64,000 nt of DNA, from the NCBI GenBank assembly GCA_050084985.1, contig JBITNC010000001.1:210738001-210802000 (forward strand), written 5' to 3'. Positions 21,979 to 33,974 of the stretch are shown here, one piece after another. The notes below the pieces were generated by a model that had not been told where the DNA came from, searched no databases, and worked only from the letters and a program-made list of their open reading frames with translations. The stretch is from Nageia nagi (Eukaryota > Pinophyta). How positions within the stretch are numbered: the first letter of the stretch is position 1; every line of letters begins with the position of its first letter. Position numbers and translations under genes: made by a program.

Positions 21979-21979
21979 T

Positions 21980-22500
21980 TGCCCAGTAGGAAGATGCTAC
22001 CACCTAGTAGCATGTTTCTACAACTTGGTAGCAACTTGTTACCATCTGGTAGCAACTTGCTACCATTTGGTAGCAAGTTGTTATTGGCCAGTAGCATTTT
22101 GCTACTACCTCGTAGCAACCTGTTATCATCTACTAACAAGATACTACTACCTAGTAGAAATTAGTAGTAATCACATGGTAGCAACCTACTATCACATGGT
22201 AGCAACTTACTATCACATGATAGCAACCTGCTACCACATGGTAGTAACCTATTACTACTTGGTAGCATCTTGCTACTATTTAGTTGTAAAATAATAGCAT
22301 CAAGTAGTAGCAAAATACCATTAGGTGGTAGCAAAATACCATCGAGTGATTGTACAGTGCTATTGGATGGTAGTATGCTACTACTATTTGAAGCCAGAAT
22401 ACTACCTCTAAAGGAATATGCCACCATTAAGGAGTAGATGCAACCATTTGGAGGCACCTTAGACTATTTAGAGAAATATGCTACCATTCAAAGGTAGATG
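21980..22500 (+). repeat. 21-bp palindromic repeat array 3
   Basis: The longest and best ordered of the TAGCA-type arrays. Units in register include CATCTGGTAGCAACTTGCTA, CACATGGTAGCAACCTACTA, CACATGGTAGCAACTTACTA and CACATGATAGCAACCTGCTA, each followed by C or T. GGTAGCAACTTGCTACC is an internal palindrome. After ~22330 the units degenerate. Because 21 is a multiple of three, several frames stay open and give 7-residue repeats; these are not evidence of a protein. Confidence 0.9.
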
Positions 22501-22929
22501 TGAATTACAAATTATGAAATATAATGAGATTCATAATAAGATATCATTAATTATCACAACTCTTTTTAGATCCTGTAGGGTTTGTTGATATGCTCACTCA
22601 AAGAAGATTCATCTAGAAGAAAATAAAAATGGATGTATCAAATTTATTATTTAGATTAAGGTATTTATATATGGTGATTTAATTAAAATATAAATAATAA
22701 TTTGTAATATCAAGGTGAATTCAGTTGGTTATTATTTCAAAATATTAGAGATTTAATAAAAATTTAATTTAAAATTTACATTTGACTTGGCAAACTGGAT
22801 TGGAAAATAAATAATAAAAAATTTTAATGACATGGGTACCATTCTAACCCAAAAAAAATTCACCATTTTCCAATTTTGGAATTTCTAAAATTCATTTATT
22901 AGAGAATATTTATGGCTAAAATGATCCCT
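22501..22929. other. AT-rich spacer, nothing recognised
   Basis: No repeat, coding motif or RNA gene that I can support. Confidence 0.5.
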
Positions 22930-23630
22930 AACAATTCCCAAACCTTGTGTATTCTTCCATATTTTGCATACATGTCTATGGGACTTTTTTTTAAATATAT
23001 TTTCTATGTATCATGCAATTATTAGATACCATAAAATTATTTTTATCATGCATCTTGTTAAATAATTCTCTAGCCTTGTGTATTCTTACACATTTTGCAT
23101 ACATGTCTACAAGCCTTTTTTAGAAAACCCATTTTTTGCATACCCTATAATCATTGTAGATAATGAAACTATTATTGTATATCATAACTACAACTATATC
23201 ATAATTGTACCATATGACATGAAATTATTTTTCCCTCTAAACATAGGCATATATGAAAAAAAATACTTTATACCATGTTTAGTAGGTGAATTTCAAGATC
23301 AAGCTACAACATTTGATTTATAAGCACCAAGTATATACACTCACACACCTAATTCAAGGTGTATGAATATTTTGGTACTAAAGTTAAAACCTCCCTCAAG
23401 ATAGCCTTTAAGGGTATCCTTATTGTATTCATGAATTGCATATCCTTTAATAATTACATTCTAAGAAACTATGTTTGCATTATGCATCTTATCAAATAAT
23501 TCCTAGGCCTTTTGTATTCTTCCACAATTTTCATACATGTCTATATGGCTTCTCCAAAAAATCCATTTTTTATGTATCCTACAATTATTCTATACCATTA
23601 AATTATTTTCATAATGCAAAGTAAGTAATG
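22930..23630 (+). repeat. ~120-bp repeat units, dispersed family
   Basis: Shares CTTGTGTATTCTTCCATATT, TTGCATACATGTCTA, ATCATGCATCTTGTTAAATA, ACATTTGATTTATAAGCACC and AATAATTACATTCTAAGAAA with 8400-9015 and 13880-14760. Units are diverged and partly interleaved. Confidence 0.7.
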
Positions 23631-23968
23631 TCCAATAAGAAAATATTACTTGAATTCCATTATATGATTGTATTTTCCAAGTGCTTCATCATATCAAAGA
23701 GTTTAATGTTGTTAGTACCTTCACTACTAGATAATATACTCCTTTAATGTTATCTTTATAATGACCTTATAGAGATATTTTGAGTAGAAAAAAATTTATT
23801 TTCCTTTTCATGGATCAAATTTAACTTTTACCTTTATCTATGATGTGGTCAGTTTTAAGAAGATCTTTTTTCAAGCATTATAGACAAAGCATGGTTATAC
23901 ACAACTAGAAATAGCGAGCAATATTTTTTTGGGATTAATAAATTAATTAAATTTGAAAAAAAAATTCA

Positions 23969-26900
23969 ATGGATCCTAAAATAATTATATGTCCATGTCA
24001 TAGGTGCCTAAATATGGAAACTCTTAGTTTTGAGGAGGTTCGTGAGCACCTATTTTTACATGGATTTGATGGGACATATAAAGTTTTTATTTGCATGGAG
24101 AAAAACCATATACTTTAGACCAATATGCATTGCAAATATTACCACCATGGATGAGGATCCAAACATCATAGGTGTATAAGATGACATTATTAGAATGAAA
24201 AATATGAATTGCTCAAAGAGTTGATAAGAACTATGAGATAATGATATTGAGTATGAATATGCTCCTAATGAATTCCCTAGGTTGGTCAAAGATGATAGTA
24301 AGTAACCATTATACCTAGATTATACAAAGTACATAATATTATCCATAATAGCTAAATTATATCTTCTTAAAGCTAAACATGGTTGGATAGTCAAAAGCTT
24401 TAGTGAGTTATTAGAATTACTGAGAGATATGCTTCTATTCAGTAATACAATTCCATAGTCCTCATATGCAAGGAAGAAAATGTTGAATATATTAGGATTA
24501 GACTATGTAATGATACATGCATGAAAAAATTATTGTATTTTATATTATAAAGAATATAAAAATCTTAAATCCTACCTAAAATATGGTGAATCATATTAGA
24601 GAGTTGATCATCATTTGCAAAATAAACAAAAGAATTAGATTCATATAAAGGTGTTGACGTATTTCCCTATTATACCAAGGTTGAAAAGAATGTATAGGTA
24701 AGAAATTTTAGTATACAAAAAGCTTTATTATATTTTTTCTCTCAACATTGTTAGATATGGTTGAAGTGAGTTTCTTTCTTCTTGTAGCTCTTTAGAGGTT
24801 ACGAAGAATATGAGGTGGCATTCTTAGCATAAGAATATGGATAGAAATATGTAATATATAGTCAACTATCCATCATAAAATATGATATATTATATGTGCC
24901 CATAATTTTTAAAACTAACAATGATAATTAATGGGATAAACCCTTTTGCTAACTTTAGTTCTCATTATAGTTGTTAGCACATTGTGTTGGTGATGTATAA
25001 CTTTCCACCATGGATGTCGATGAAGAGGAATTATTCAATGCTTAGCTTACTAATATTTGTAACCCAACAACCATGCATTAATATTGATGTTTATCAATAG
25101 TAATTGGTTGATGAATTGCTCAAACTATGTATTAAAAGAGTAGAAACATATGATGCATTTCAAAAAACTATATTCAATATGAGAGAAATAATAATGTGGG
25201 ATATTCATAATTTTCCTTATTACAAAAATCTAGGAGGATGTATGATGAAGGGATTCTTTGCATGTCCAACATGTGTGGAGAACACTTATTCAATACAACT
25301 TCCATCTAGTAACAAGAACATTAACATGGATCATAAGAGATTTCTTTATATGGATCATTAATTTCACCATTAAAAAATCATATTTCAATAACAATGAAGA
25401 GTGCAGTAAAGAACCATTTCATTTAACTAGGAGTGAAATAGTGGAAAAGATACATAATATCCCATAAAATTGGGTAGAGTTGAGTAAATAGAAAAAATAA
25501 AAGTTAGAAGAATTATTATAGCATTAAAGGATGAAAGAAGAAATATATAGTATTCAATCTACCATACTAGAAGGTACAATATGTAATTTAATTACTATTT
25601 TTTTTTTATATCTCTCAAATATTTAATAACTTTATTTTGATATTTTAGTTCATCACAACTTCGATGTGATGCAAGTGGAGAAAAATATTTGCAAAAGCCT
25701 AGTTGGGACATTGTTAGGTATTGATATATATTCAAAGGATGGAAAAATACCTCATAATGATTTAAAATAGTTTAAGATCATGAGTTAATTATGGGAAAAA
25801 ATATTTAATGGAAAGATACACCTTCTAGCATCACCCTACAATATATCAAAGGTTGAAAAATAAAGGTTATAGAAAACATTTTATAATATGAGAGTACCTA
25901 ATAGATATTTTTCAAATACTAGAAAAAAAATCTCTATGAAATATCCTAAGATCCTTGGTCTAAAGTCATATGATTATCATGTTTTCATGGAAAAACTTTT
26001 ATTGATAGCATTACAACATATGCTTAATAAGGTAGTGCAAAAATCCAATTTTAAGTTATGCATGTTCTATAGGGATATATGTGTGAAAGTGATGGATTTA
26101 AAAAAACTAGAAAAATTAAAGGAAAAGGTCAAGGAGATCTTTTATTTATTGTAAAATTACTTCCTCCATTTTTTGATATCATGGTATACTAAATAGTTCA
26201 CTTGGTGGAGGAGGTACATTTATGTGCACTTGTATAATATTAATGGATGTACCCTTTCAAGTGGTTTGTATATATTTATCAATTTCATAAACTATCATTT
26301 TTTAAATTTTTTTGTAGTGTCTCATCAAAATAAAATTATTATTTTTCTTATATTTATGAATATTTATAATAGTTATATAAAGAATCGAGTTAGGCCCAGG
26401 GGTTGTATTATCAAGTGATATGTCATTGAGTAATATATTTCATTATTTGCAAAATACATAAGGGGTTTAGAATCAATTTATGATCACCTTAATTGAAACA
26501 ATGTAGGGAGTAATGAAGAAGAAGAAATTGTAGTTGATGGGAGGCCAATGTCTAATGGCAAAGCCTTTAATTTGGATAAAATTTATTTTAAGCAAGCTCA
26601 TCAATGCATTCTCATGAAATTGGATGAAGTTCAACCCTGGGTAAAGTAAGTACATATTTATTTAATGCTATTATATTAAATATAATATAAAATATTATTT
26701 ATATATGACTTCCCTTAATAAACTATGTGACAAATTATAAATCACAAGATGAGTATCAAGGAATCCAACCCTTGTGTAGCTAGAAAAGAAGCAATGGTGT
26801 AAAAAACTCATTAAAAAATTCATTTCTTGGTTACAAAAGTAAGTTATTATGTTCATTTGAATACAATATTTAATATTTATAATGATCATCATGTAATATT

Positions 26901-27584
26901 ATGCCATCATATTTAAACTATTATTTTTTTTAATTTTAGGGAGATGAATTGCAACATAATGATGATGATTCTAACATAATAAAATGGTTGGCATATGGTC
27001 TGATTCAAGCTATGATCATATTTTTAGGCTATATAATCAATAATTATAGATTTAATACCAAATACATATATGATTAAATAATAAATCAAAATAGTGGTGT
27101 GTATGTTGATGTAATTACCAGTTACAGATCAAGCATAAAAGATACAAACTAGGTTATTGAAATAATCATATATTATGGTGTTATTAGGGAAATAATTTTG
27201 TTAAATGTATTATGGTGGGAATACACCTTATTCAAATATGATTGAGTTAATTTTCTTGATAAGAAGAGTGTAATTAAAATTGACAAAATGGGATACATAA
27301 TGGTTACCATGAACATATTACAACATAAGGATAGACTATAAGATGATCCATATATTTTAGCATCACAAGACAAAGAAAATAGTTTATGTATGAGATTAAA
27401 ACTAGTTGGTATGTGGCTCTCATATCACCTCTAAGAGGGATAAAAGATACTAAATCATACAAGGTGAACATATTTGTAGGAATAAATTTTATTGAACTTA
27501 AAACTTCTCAAGATGATAATGACAATGATGGTAACATTGAATATGTATGTAAGGATATTGAGGGTACATTTTTGAAAGGATGAC
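23969..27584 (+). pseudogene. CACTA transposase (TnpD/TNP2 type), decayed
   Basis: A plant CACTA transposase reading on the plus strand from the ATG at 23969. Blocks in order: transposase-associated domain (ICPCHRCLNMETLSFEEVRE, then HLFLHGFDG); LYLLKAKHGWIVKSFSELLE (~24359); MLNILGLDY; YCIFYYKEYKNLKSYLKYGE and VLTYFPIIPRLKRMYR (~24650); YNFPPWMSM and INIDVYQ (~25000); VETYDAFQKTIFNMREIIMW and GGCMMKGFFACPTC (~25240); HHNFDVMQVEKNICKSLVGT (~25651); GLKSYDYHVFMEKLLLIAL (~25960); and a C-terminal region (IIKWLAYGLIQAMIIFLGYI, ~26980; DDPYILASQ, ~27343). These match the transposase family and its DUF4218/DUF4216-type tail. GT-AG introns fit 24698-24787 and about 25577-25650. Stops and shifts throughout rule out function. 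It would cut at the CACTA ends. Confidence 0.88.
24698..24787 (+). other. Intron in the CACTA transposase gene
   Basis: GTAAGAAATTTT to CTTCTTGTAG. Joining the sides gives LKRMY followed by SLEVTKNMRWH, the order expected in the family. It shows this is a genomic, unprocessed copy. Confidence 0.7.
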
Positions 27585-28199
27585 TAGTAACTTGGTATCT
27601 TGTACAAGTATAAGAAAGATAGTGTTTGGAAAAATTACCACTTTTGTACTAGTTTTTTATGCTCAAAACATTTCTAGGTTGAATAGTTTCTTTACTTCTC
27701 CATTGTATTTTTTAGATCATATGGTATATTTCATATCACATGTCATCATTTGAATATAAGTAAAATAAGATTCAAATTATATGCTCTACAATTATTCTCA
27801 AATTATTTAAATATGCTCTATAGATTCAATTATGCTCAAATTTTTAAAGTTATAATAACACCTTATCACCATAATTTTCTAATTTTTTTTCAACTCGAGG
27901 CACCATCTCAAATCAATATTTTAAATTAATTTTTTATCTTTTTTTTTATATTTTAAAATATTTAAAAGCAAACTATGCCTAGAAATTGTAAAGTATTATT
28001 TATATTTTAACTAAATTACTTTATATAAATATCTTAATCTAAATTCAATACATCCATTACTATTTCCTATTAGATGTCTTAGAAGAATCAAATAGTTTGA
28101 GCGACCATATCAACCTTGGATCTTAAGATAGTTGCAAGTATTTGGTGTTAGGTGAGATCTTATTCTCATTATTATTATGTTTCATAATATTTTAAGTTG
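27585..28199. other. 3' flank of the transposase gene, nothing recognised
   Basis: AT-rich; no further coding block or repeat that I can support. Confidence 0.5.
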
Positions 28200-28725
28200 T
28201 ATTTATAATCTACCATCATGTGAAAGCTTTTTTTCTTTACACAATGGCTTTCTACCTTTGCATAGTGGCTTGATGCCTCCAAATAATGGTAGCATGCATC
28301 CACATGATGGCTTTATACCTCTATGAAGTGGCTTGATGCCTCCACATGGTGGCTTTTTGCCTCCACATAGTGGCTTGATACCTTTGCATAGTATCAATAT
28401 ACCTTTGCATGGTGACAACATGCCTCTACAAGATGGTAGGATACCTCCACATGGTGACATCATGCCTTTGCATGGTGGCATCATGCCTCTGCATGGTGGC
28501 ATCATACCTCCATATGGTGGTATCATATCTCCATACAATAACATCATACCTATATAGGGTGGCACAATTCCTGTACATAGTGGCATCATGCTTCCTCATA
28601 GTGGAAGCATGTCTTTGCATGGTGGCATCATGCCTTCATACAATGGCATCATTCCTTCACATAGCGGCAACATACATCCACATAGTGGTATCATTCCTCC
28701 ACATAATGGTACATGTCCCCATACC
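28200..28725 (+). repeat. 21-bp palindromic repeat array 4
   Basis: About 25 units of the type ATGCCTTTGCATGGTGGCATC, with variants such as ATACCTCCATATGGTGGTATC. It is the same family as arrays 1-3: TGC-nnn-nnCATGGTRGCA is shared, with GGCA in place of AGCA. Each unit has inverted ATGCC/GGCAT ends. The long open frames here (for example 28409-28903) are by-products of the period. Confidence 0.92.
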
Positions 28726-29415
28726 ATTGGTAAAAATCTTGAAATTTACCAACAACTTCTACATAACTTCTTTTGGATTCAAATTCACCTTTGTAATTTT
28801 TATAAATTTTTCTTTAAATCACCTTGCCTATGAATCTATTTTACCAAAAAAATCCAAGTTACTTAGTGCATTTGGATCATTTCATATCATATGGTGTACT
28901 TAGATCATTTCATATCATATATTACACTTGTAAAATATTGAGCAATGATTATTCATATTGATTGATCCATCCTTCAAAACCCCATGGCCAAAACTTTTAT
29001 TGGGATCCCTATGATTAAGCTTAGATTCCTAGAGAAATTGAGGATGGTGTAGCCTAAAATTATTCTCCAATTAGGAGAATGCTTCTAGTATACATCCTAT
29101 TTTTCTTTATTACTTTAACAAGAAATGGTTTTAAACTGCCTCAATTTAACCCCCTCTACATTATGGTAATTTTAACCACCCCACAAACAAGCATCCCTAA
29201 AGTTATATATGATGGTTATTAACCCTTACATTATTATTTTTTTGGGGTAGCTTACGAGGCATCTTATAATAGTCACATTATATTTTTCAAGTGATGATTT
29301 AATGGTATATATGGTGAAGGTTATTAATTGCTACCATAAAGGACCTACTTTTATGGCACTTGTATAAATAATGGTGGGATAACCATTGGTAAAATGCTTT
29401 ACCAAGGATTTTAAA
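28726..29415. other. Right subterminal region of the CACTA element
   Basis: No gene. A short direct repeat, GATCATTTCATATCATAT, occurs at about 28876 and 28903. The rest is AT-rich and leads into the right terminal repeat. Confidence 0.5.
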
Positions 29416-29445
29416 CTTCTACCAAAAGCCCTTTTTGGTCTAGTG
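29416..29445 (-). repeat. Right terminal inverted repeat of the CACTA element
   Basis: Read inward it is CACTAGACCAAAAAGGGC, a textbook CACTA terminus. It is followed outward by the CCA duplication (29446-29448). Confidence 0.85.
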
Positions 29446-30440
29446 CCATTTCCTTTCCTGATACCCTAAAGTATATATTGAATTCAATCTCATCTATTGG
29501 TTTCAATCCTTATAAGAATTTAGGTCCCATTTTTCTTATAAAAAAAGTAAATAAGCATGAAATAATATATAAATTCTATCCTTTTTCTAAAAACTATATC
29601 AATTCTTAATTTAACCAATTCATGCTACATCCTATCATAGAGATATGTTTCCTTATCATATTCATCTGGAGGTGTAATCATAGATCTACAAATTAAAGTA
29701 AAGACTTATTTGGAAATATTGGTATAGAAAGGAATACCCAACACAATTGATATTTTCAACATAGAGTTGAGCTCTTCTTTTCATGAAAAAAAATTAAAGG
29801 AAAATCAACTAGACACATCCATGTTTGATCTTCTTTGAAGATATGATTGTATATTGTATCATTAATGCAAGTAATTGCATATTATTTACTAACATATAAA
29901 TCTATTGGTGTATTTACTCTTCATTTTCTAAAAATTATTATAAAATCATTGGTCCTTAATGAAAATATCTATTTTTGATTTATATCTTGAAATACCCATT
30001 TTATTTGATTGTAATAATTAGTCAACCATATCATCAAATCACTTGAAAACTTAACCCTAGGATATACTAATTTTCTAATGTTGAAATTTTCTCTATTGCA
30101 TATAGGTTCCCCTTTCTTATACTCTACCTTTGTGATATTGTAAATCCTAAGCATCATTATTTTATCATACTCAAAAGGTTCTTGCAAATATTGATATCTA
30201 CTATCGAGGTTATGAAACAACTAATCTTCTCCTTTAGCATGTTCTATTTCAACTTTATAGATTATTTCCTTTTTTTTAGGTGTGTGCAACCTATTAATAA
30301 CATGCTTTCTTTTAGTTATCCTACCCTTCTCTTCCTCCAATTTGCATTATGATCCAAAGGCTAATTTATTAATTTTGAGAGAAATATCCTCAAAAAGTAA
30401 GGTCTTTTACTAATATTCATGAAGAAGGAGAATATTTAGC
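29446..30440 (-). pseudogene. Unrecognised gene, N-terminal half (split by the CACTA element)
   Basis: The N-terminal partner of 12850-13388. The best preserved part is the open stretch 30220-29969: HNLDSRYQYLQEPFEYDKI, MMLRIYNITKVEYKKGEPIC, NIRKLVYPRVKFSSDLMIWL and TNYYNQIKWVFQDINQK. The end near 29500 reads YFMLIYFFYKKNG and then IETNR-like text, at the point where the 30960-32345 copy continues into KLWEVRKD...IYKVFYEN. On the other side of the CACTA element the sequence resumes with YKWFYNN. I do not recognise the family. No signal peptide, membrane pattern or catalytic motif is evident. Confidence 0.6.
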
Positions 30441-30959
30441 CCAACTTAGAATTTATATGAGTAGAGCTTACCAAATATATATTAGTAATCCATACACTTC
30501 ATTTTTGGTTCTTTTTTAAGATTCATCATCATCATCATCATAATAATAATAATAATAATAATGTTTATCTAGTGATTCAACATTATCAAGAGATCAATGA
30601 ATATGATGGGATACAATGCTAACTAGGTGGTTCTATGGTTAGCTAAGAGAATATAATTTGTTATTTTTGTTGAAAATGGTTATGGAAGTTTATTTTATAT
30701 AAAAGGATAAATGAAAACTTTTTTTTTTGTTTTTAAAATAATTTTGTAAAGAAGTTTTTTTTTACAAGGTATTGGATGCAATGAAGAATGTATAGGCTTT
30801 TTAAGGAAGTTTTTTCTATTGAAGTTACTTAGCTTTGTTATCATAGAATACTTTCATTCCATTTTTCCTTCCATTTATACCATTTTTACCATCTAATACT
30901 AATATATTTTACTTTTAGGAACACATATACTAAGAACACTTAAACTATGTGAAGATTTT
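30441..30959. other. Intergenic, with a TCA/TAA microsatellite
   Basis: Trinucleotide repeats (TCA)n then (TAA)n at about 30522-30562; long T runs near 30720-30765. No gene seen. Confidence 0.6.
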
Positions 30960-32345
30960 GCACCTTTTTTTTAATGTAATAATTAATTGAACCTCAAATA
31001 CATTACGAACATATTTAACCTTTACTTTACTATCAAATAGTCTCTAATGTGCATCAAATATACCCTTGGTATAATATCCTATCCATTTGACATCTTCAAA
31101 AATATATTGGTCCATAAAGATAATGGTATTTAGAAATGATGAATTACTTCATTAATTTTGATGGCTAATTTCATAAGGTATTTTACTATAAAACCAATAT
31201 TTACCATGAACATTTGTTACCTTGGTTTTAATATATTAATAAGTCTATGTAATATGCTTCATCAAATAAGATTAAAAGGGGATAAAATTTAGGTAAAAAT
31301 TGGGTTCTAATTTCCCTTCACACACTCTAATAAATATATCATCTTCCATAATCACAATATCACCTACTTTCTAATCTTCTAAAAATTTAAATAAATGATG
31401 AGAAATTTTGGGAATGGTGAGGGTAATTACATCATAAAATACATTGAGGATATTTTCATAAAATACCTTGTATATTTCATGATCTTTTCTAACTTCCCAT
31501 AACTTATCTTGAATCTAATTTTCATCTATTTGTAGCCACCTTTGCAAGAACTTAGGTCTTATTTTCCCTAAAAAAAGTAGATAAGGATTGAATAACATGT
31601 AAACTCTATGGGCTTTAAAGTAAAAACTTATTAAAATAAAAACTTATTTTGTTGTACATTAGTGTGATATGAAATCCCCATAACATAACTGATATTCTCA
31701 ACATATAATTGGGACTACCTTTTCATGGAATGCAAACTCAAAGGAAACCTTGATTGAGCTATCCATATTTCACAATATTAAATATATATACATATTAGGG
31801 ATATTTCAAGCATGTAATGGCATATTTTCTATTAATTTTCATAATTACTTATGAAAACCTTTCTAAAATACTCCACTCTCAAGGAAAACACCCTTCTTCC
31901 ATTTATAAAATAAAAACCCCTTTTCTTAGGTTTATAACAATGTACTAACCACATCATTAGATCATTGGAAAACTTAACCCTAAGGAATAATAATCTACCA
32001 ATATTTGAGTTATCCATGTTGCAAATAGGTTTTCCTTTTTTAAAATTAGATTTTGTAGTATTTTAAATTTGTAAAAACATCCTATAATTATATTGAGAAG
32101 GTTCCTTTAATAATGTATATCTACTATCAAGGTTTATAAAGAACTAATATTTATATTATTATTTTGAATGTATATCACATAAATGCCTATGCTTATTGGT
32201 TTTTTTGAATAACCTTTGAATTGTATTCTTACTACCATTTAGTTTCTTTCCTTTTTCATATTCCATTTGACATTCAAAACTAATCTTTAAAGAACATGCA
32301 ACTATTCATTGAGGTTGAGCTCTATCTTCTTTCTTGGATGCCATT
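30960..32345 (-). pseudogene. Second, contiguous copy of the unrecognised gene
   Basis: A full-length but decayed relative of the split copy. From right to left: a start-like MASKKEDRAQPQ (~32343), a Lys-rich segment, LDSRYTLLKEPSQYN (~32140), KKGKPICNMDNSNIGRLLFL, RVKFSNDLMMWLVHCYKPKK and RGFYFINGRRVFSLRVEYF (open at 32017-31832), SQLYVENISYVMGISYH (~31700), IYKVFYENILNVFYDVI (~31470), VGDIVIMEDDIFIRVCEGKL (~31350) and a C-terminal part ending near 31000. The two copies are about 0.5 kb apart once the CACTA element is ignored, so this is an old tandem duplication. No domain I can name, no catalytic motif seen. It could be a transposon-borne protein or a host gene family. Confidence 0.6.
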
Positions 32346-33969
32346 GTGTCTATTTTTAAATATACTATAACTTTAATCTAAAGGATCTATAGTAAAAAGA
32401 AAATGGTTTTGAAAAATTTCTACTAAATTTTTTAGTAAGAAATGTTTACCCTAGAAATATTCTTTTAAGTGCAAAGCCTAAATAAAAAATCCTAAATCTA
32501 AAGAGTATATTTGGTTTTTCTCTAAAGAATAAATAAGATAATTAATCCTATTTTACCAACAAGGTTATGAAAACCTACCTCTAAATATTATTCAAATTAT
32601 ATTGTATCTTATTGGATTGAATGACCCCCATGTAGACTCAAGGATCTTTACATACCCACTTGCAATATCTAAAATATTTCTTATAAATGAAAAGAAAAAT
32701 GATTACAACATAAAATAGAGGTAAGGGTTAGATATTTTTCCTTTATGAAGATCCCAAAATTCCAAATGACATACAAATTTAATATTTAAGAGAGTTTATA
32801 AGATCTAGGTCCTTCAGACCATGGTGTTAAGATAAATGGACTAATTTCCTTGTAAACCCCCAAAGACTTAAGTCAACAACGTACTCAAAATAATATCAAT
32901 GTCTATGATGAAAGCTACCATACACTAAAAAAATACAAAATGATTTCCTAATGATCTAAAAAATAAACTAAACTAATATATCCTAAGCCTACAAGAGACT
33001 AGCCTAAAATTTATTAAAATATAACCATGCATAATAGGATTATAAAAGACAAACGGATATGATTTGATGCACTTGTGTGAGATTTAAAAAACTATAAAAT
33101 AAATTAAAACAAAGTTATTCTAAACAAAAATCCAAATCACATGAGTTTACCCAATATTCTCTTGCTTGGATATGGACAAAAATCCCCTTTTTTCCTTAGA
33201 GAATGAAGGTTGAGCTCACATGGGGTGTACCAATCTACTAAAGTTCATGCACATAGTGGAAAGGAGGTTGAGCATGCAAGAGGTCATGAGATATTCATTT
33301 GTTTATTAGGAGAAATAATTTCAAATTGACTCTTATATTTTCATAGGTGCCAACCTATAGGCTAGTTTGGGTTTTATATGTAATTACCTAATTGGTTTCC
33401 TAACTGATAGGCCAATTAGAGTTAGGGGTGACAAGGTGGTAACCATGGGTCAAGTTACTAAAAGTGATCATGTGAAAGCTATCACATAGGGTTGGTAAGC
33501 TTATGTGATTACAATAAGTTGCAATACATGCCAAATTATCATGAGTCACCTACATTAGGTGAATAAATGATTTTTAAGTGTTTATAGATGCCCCTTTTTT
33601 TGTTAGTTTTCATGAGATGTAAAATGAATTTTTGCAAGATGAAAAATATGATACAAAAGTGTGTGTTATGTGATACTAGATCAAAATAGTCATATCAAGG
33701 GTATTTATGGCTATAACAGCTCATGATGCCAACATTAGCATATTATAACTAGTCTGCCAACATTATCATATTGTAACTAGTTTGTACCGTAACAAAGAGA
33801 ATATGATACAAGAGGCATGGTCATGTTGAGGGTACCTATGGATATAACACCTCTTAGTGAAAATAATATCATACTATAACTAGTTAGTACTTAAGAAAAT
33901 AAAGTGTGATGATGATGCAATTATGTTAGCAATATTAAAAATAAATGACCATAAAATAGAACTATAAAA
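32346..33969. other. Non-coding flank of the Tat element, nothing recognised
   Basis: AT-rich. 33700-33900 repeats words around TATAACTAGT and TGTAACTAGT. This is the left side of the insertion site of the next element; it continues at 50424. Confidence 0.45.
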
Positions 33970-33974
33970 CATAG

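Larger units (their letters stand above)
13392..29445 (+). mobile_element. CACTA (En/Spm) DNA transposon, ~16 kb, decayed
   Basis: The right end, read inward on the minus strand, is CACTAGACCAAAAAGGGC. The left end is AACTAGACCAAAAAATGG, one change from CACTA. Both ends abut the same 3-bp word CCA (13389-13391 and 29446-29448), the target duplication size of CACTA elements. The element splits a gene whose two halves join sensibly when it is removed. Inside are a CACTA transposase gene on the plus strand (23969-27584), a second partly open gene (15517-18480), an antisense hAT-like gene (19600-21420) and four arrays of a 21-bp palindromic repeat. Typical CACTA elements carry a transposase plus a DNA-binding TnpA-like gene and repeated binding sites near the ends. 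The size suggests nested or captured material. The transposase is dead. Confidence 0.82.

Noticed and set aside
21980-22330. Possible CRISPR-like array because of regular palindromic repeats
   Set aside because: Units are contiguous without spacers, degenerate, and in plant nuclear DNA inside a CACTA element.
21927-22457. Overlapping open frames in repeat array 3
   Set aside because: Same cause as array 4; frames overlap on both strands.
28203-28903. Long open frames on both strands, up to 164 residues, with 7-residue repeats
   Set aside because: They come from a 21-bp minisatellite whose period is a multiple of three, so several frames stay open. No unit is conserved as protein rather than as DNA palindrome.
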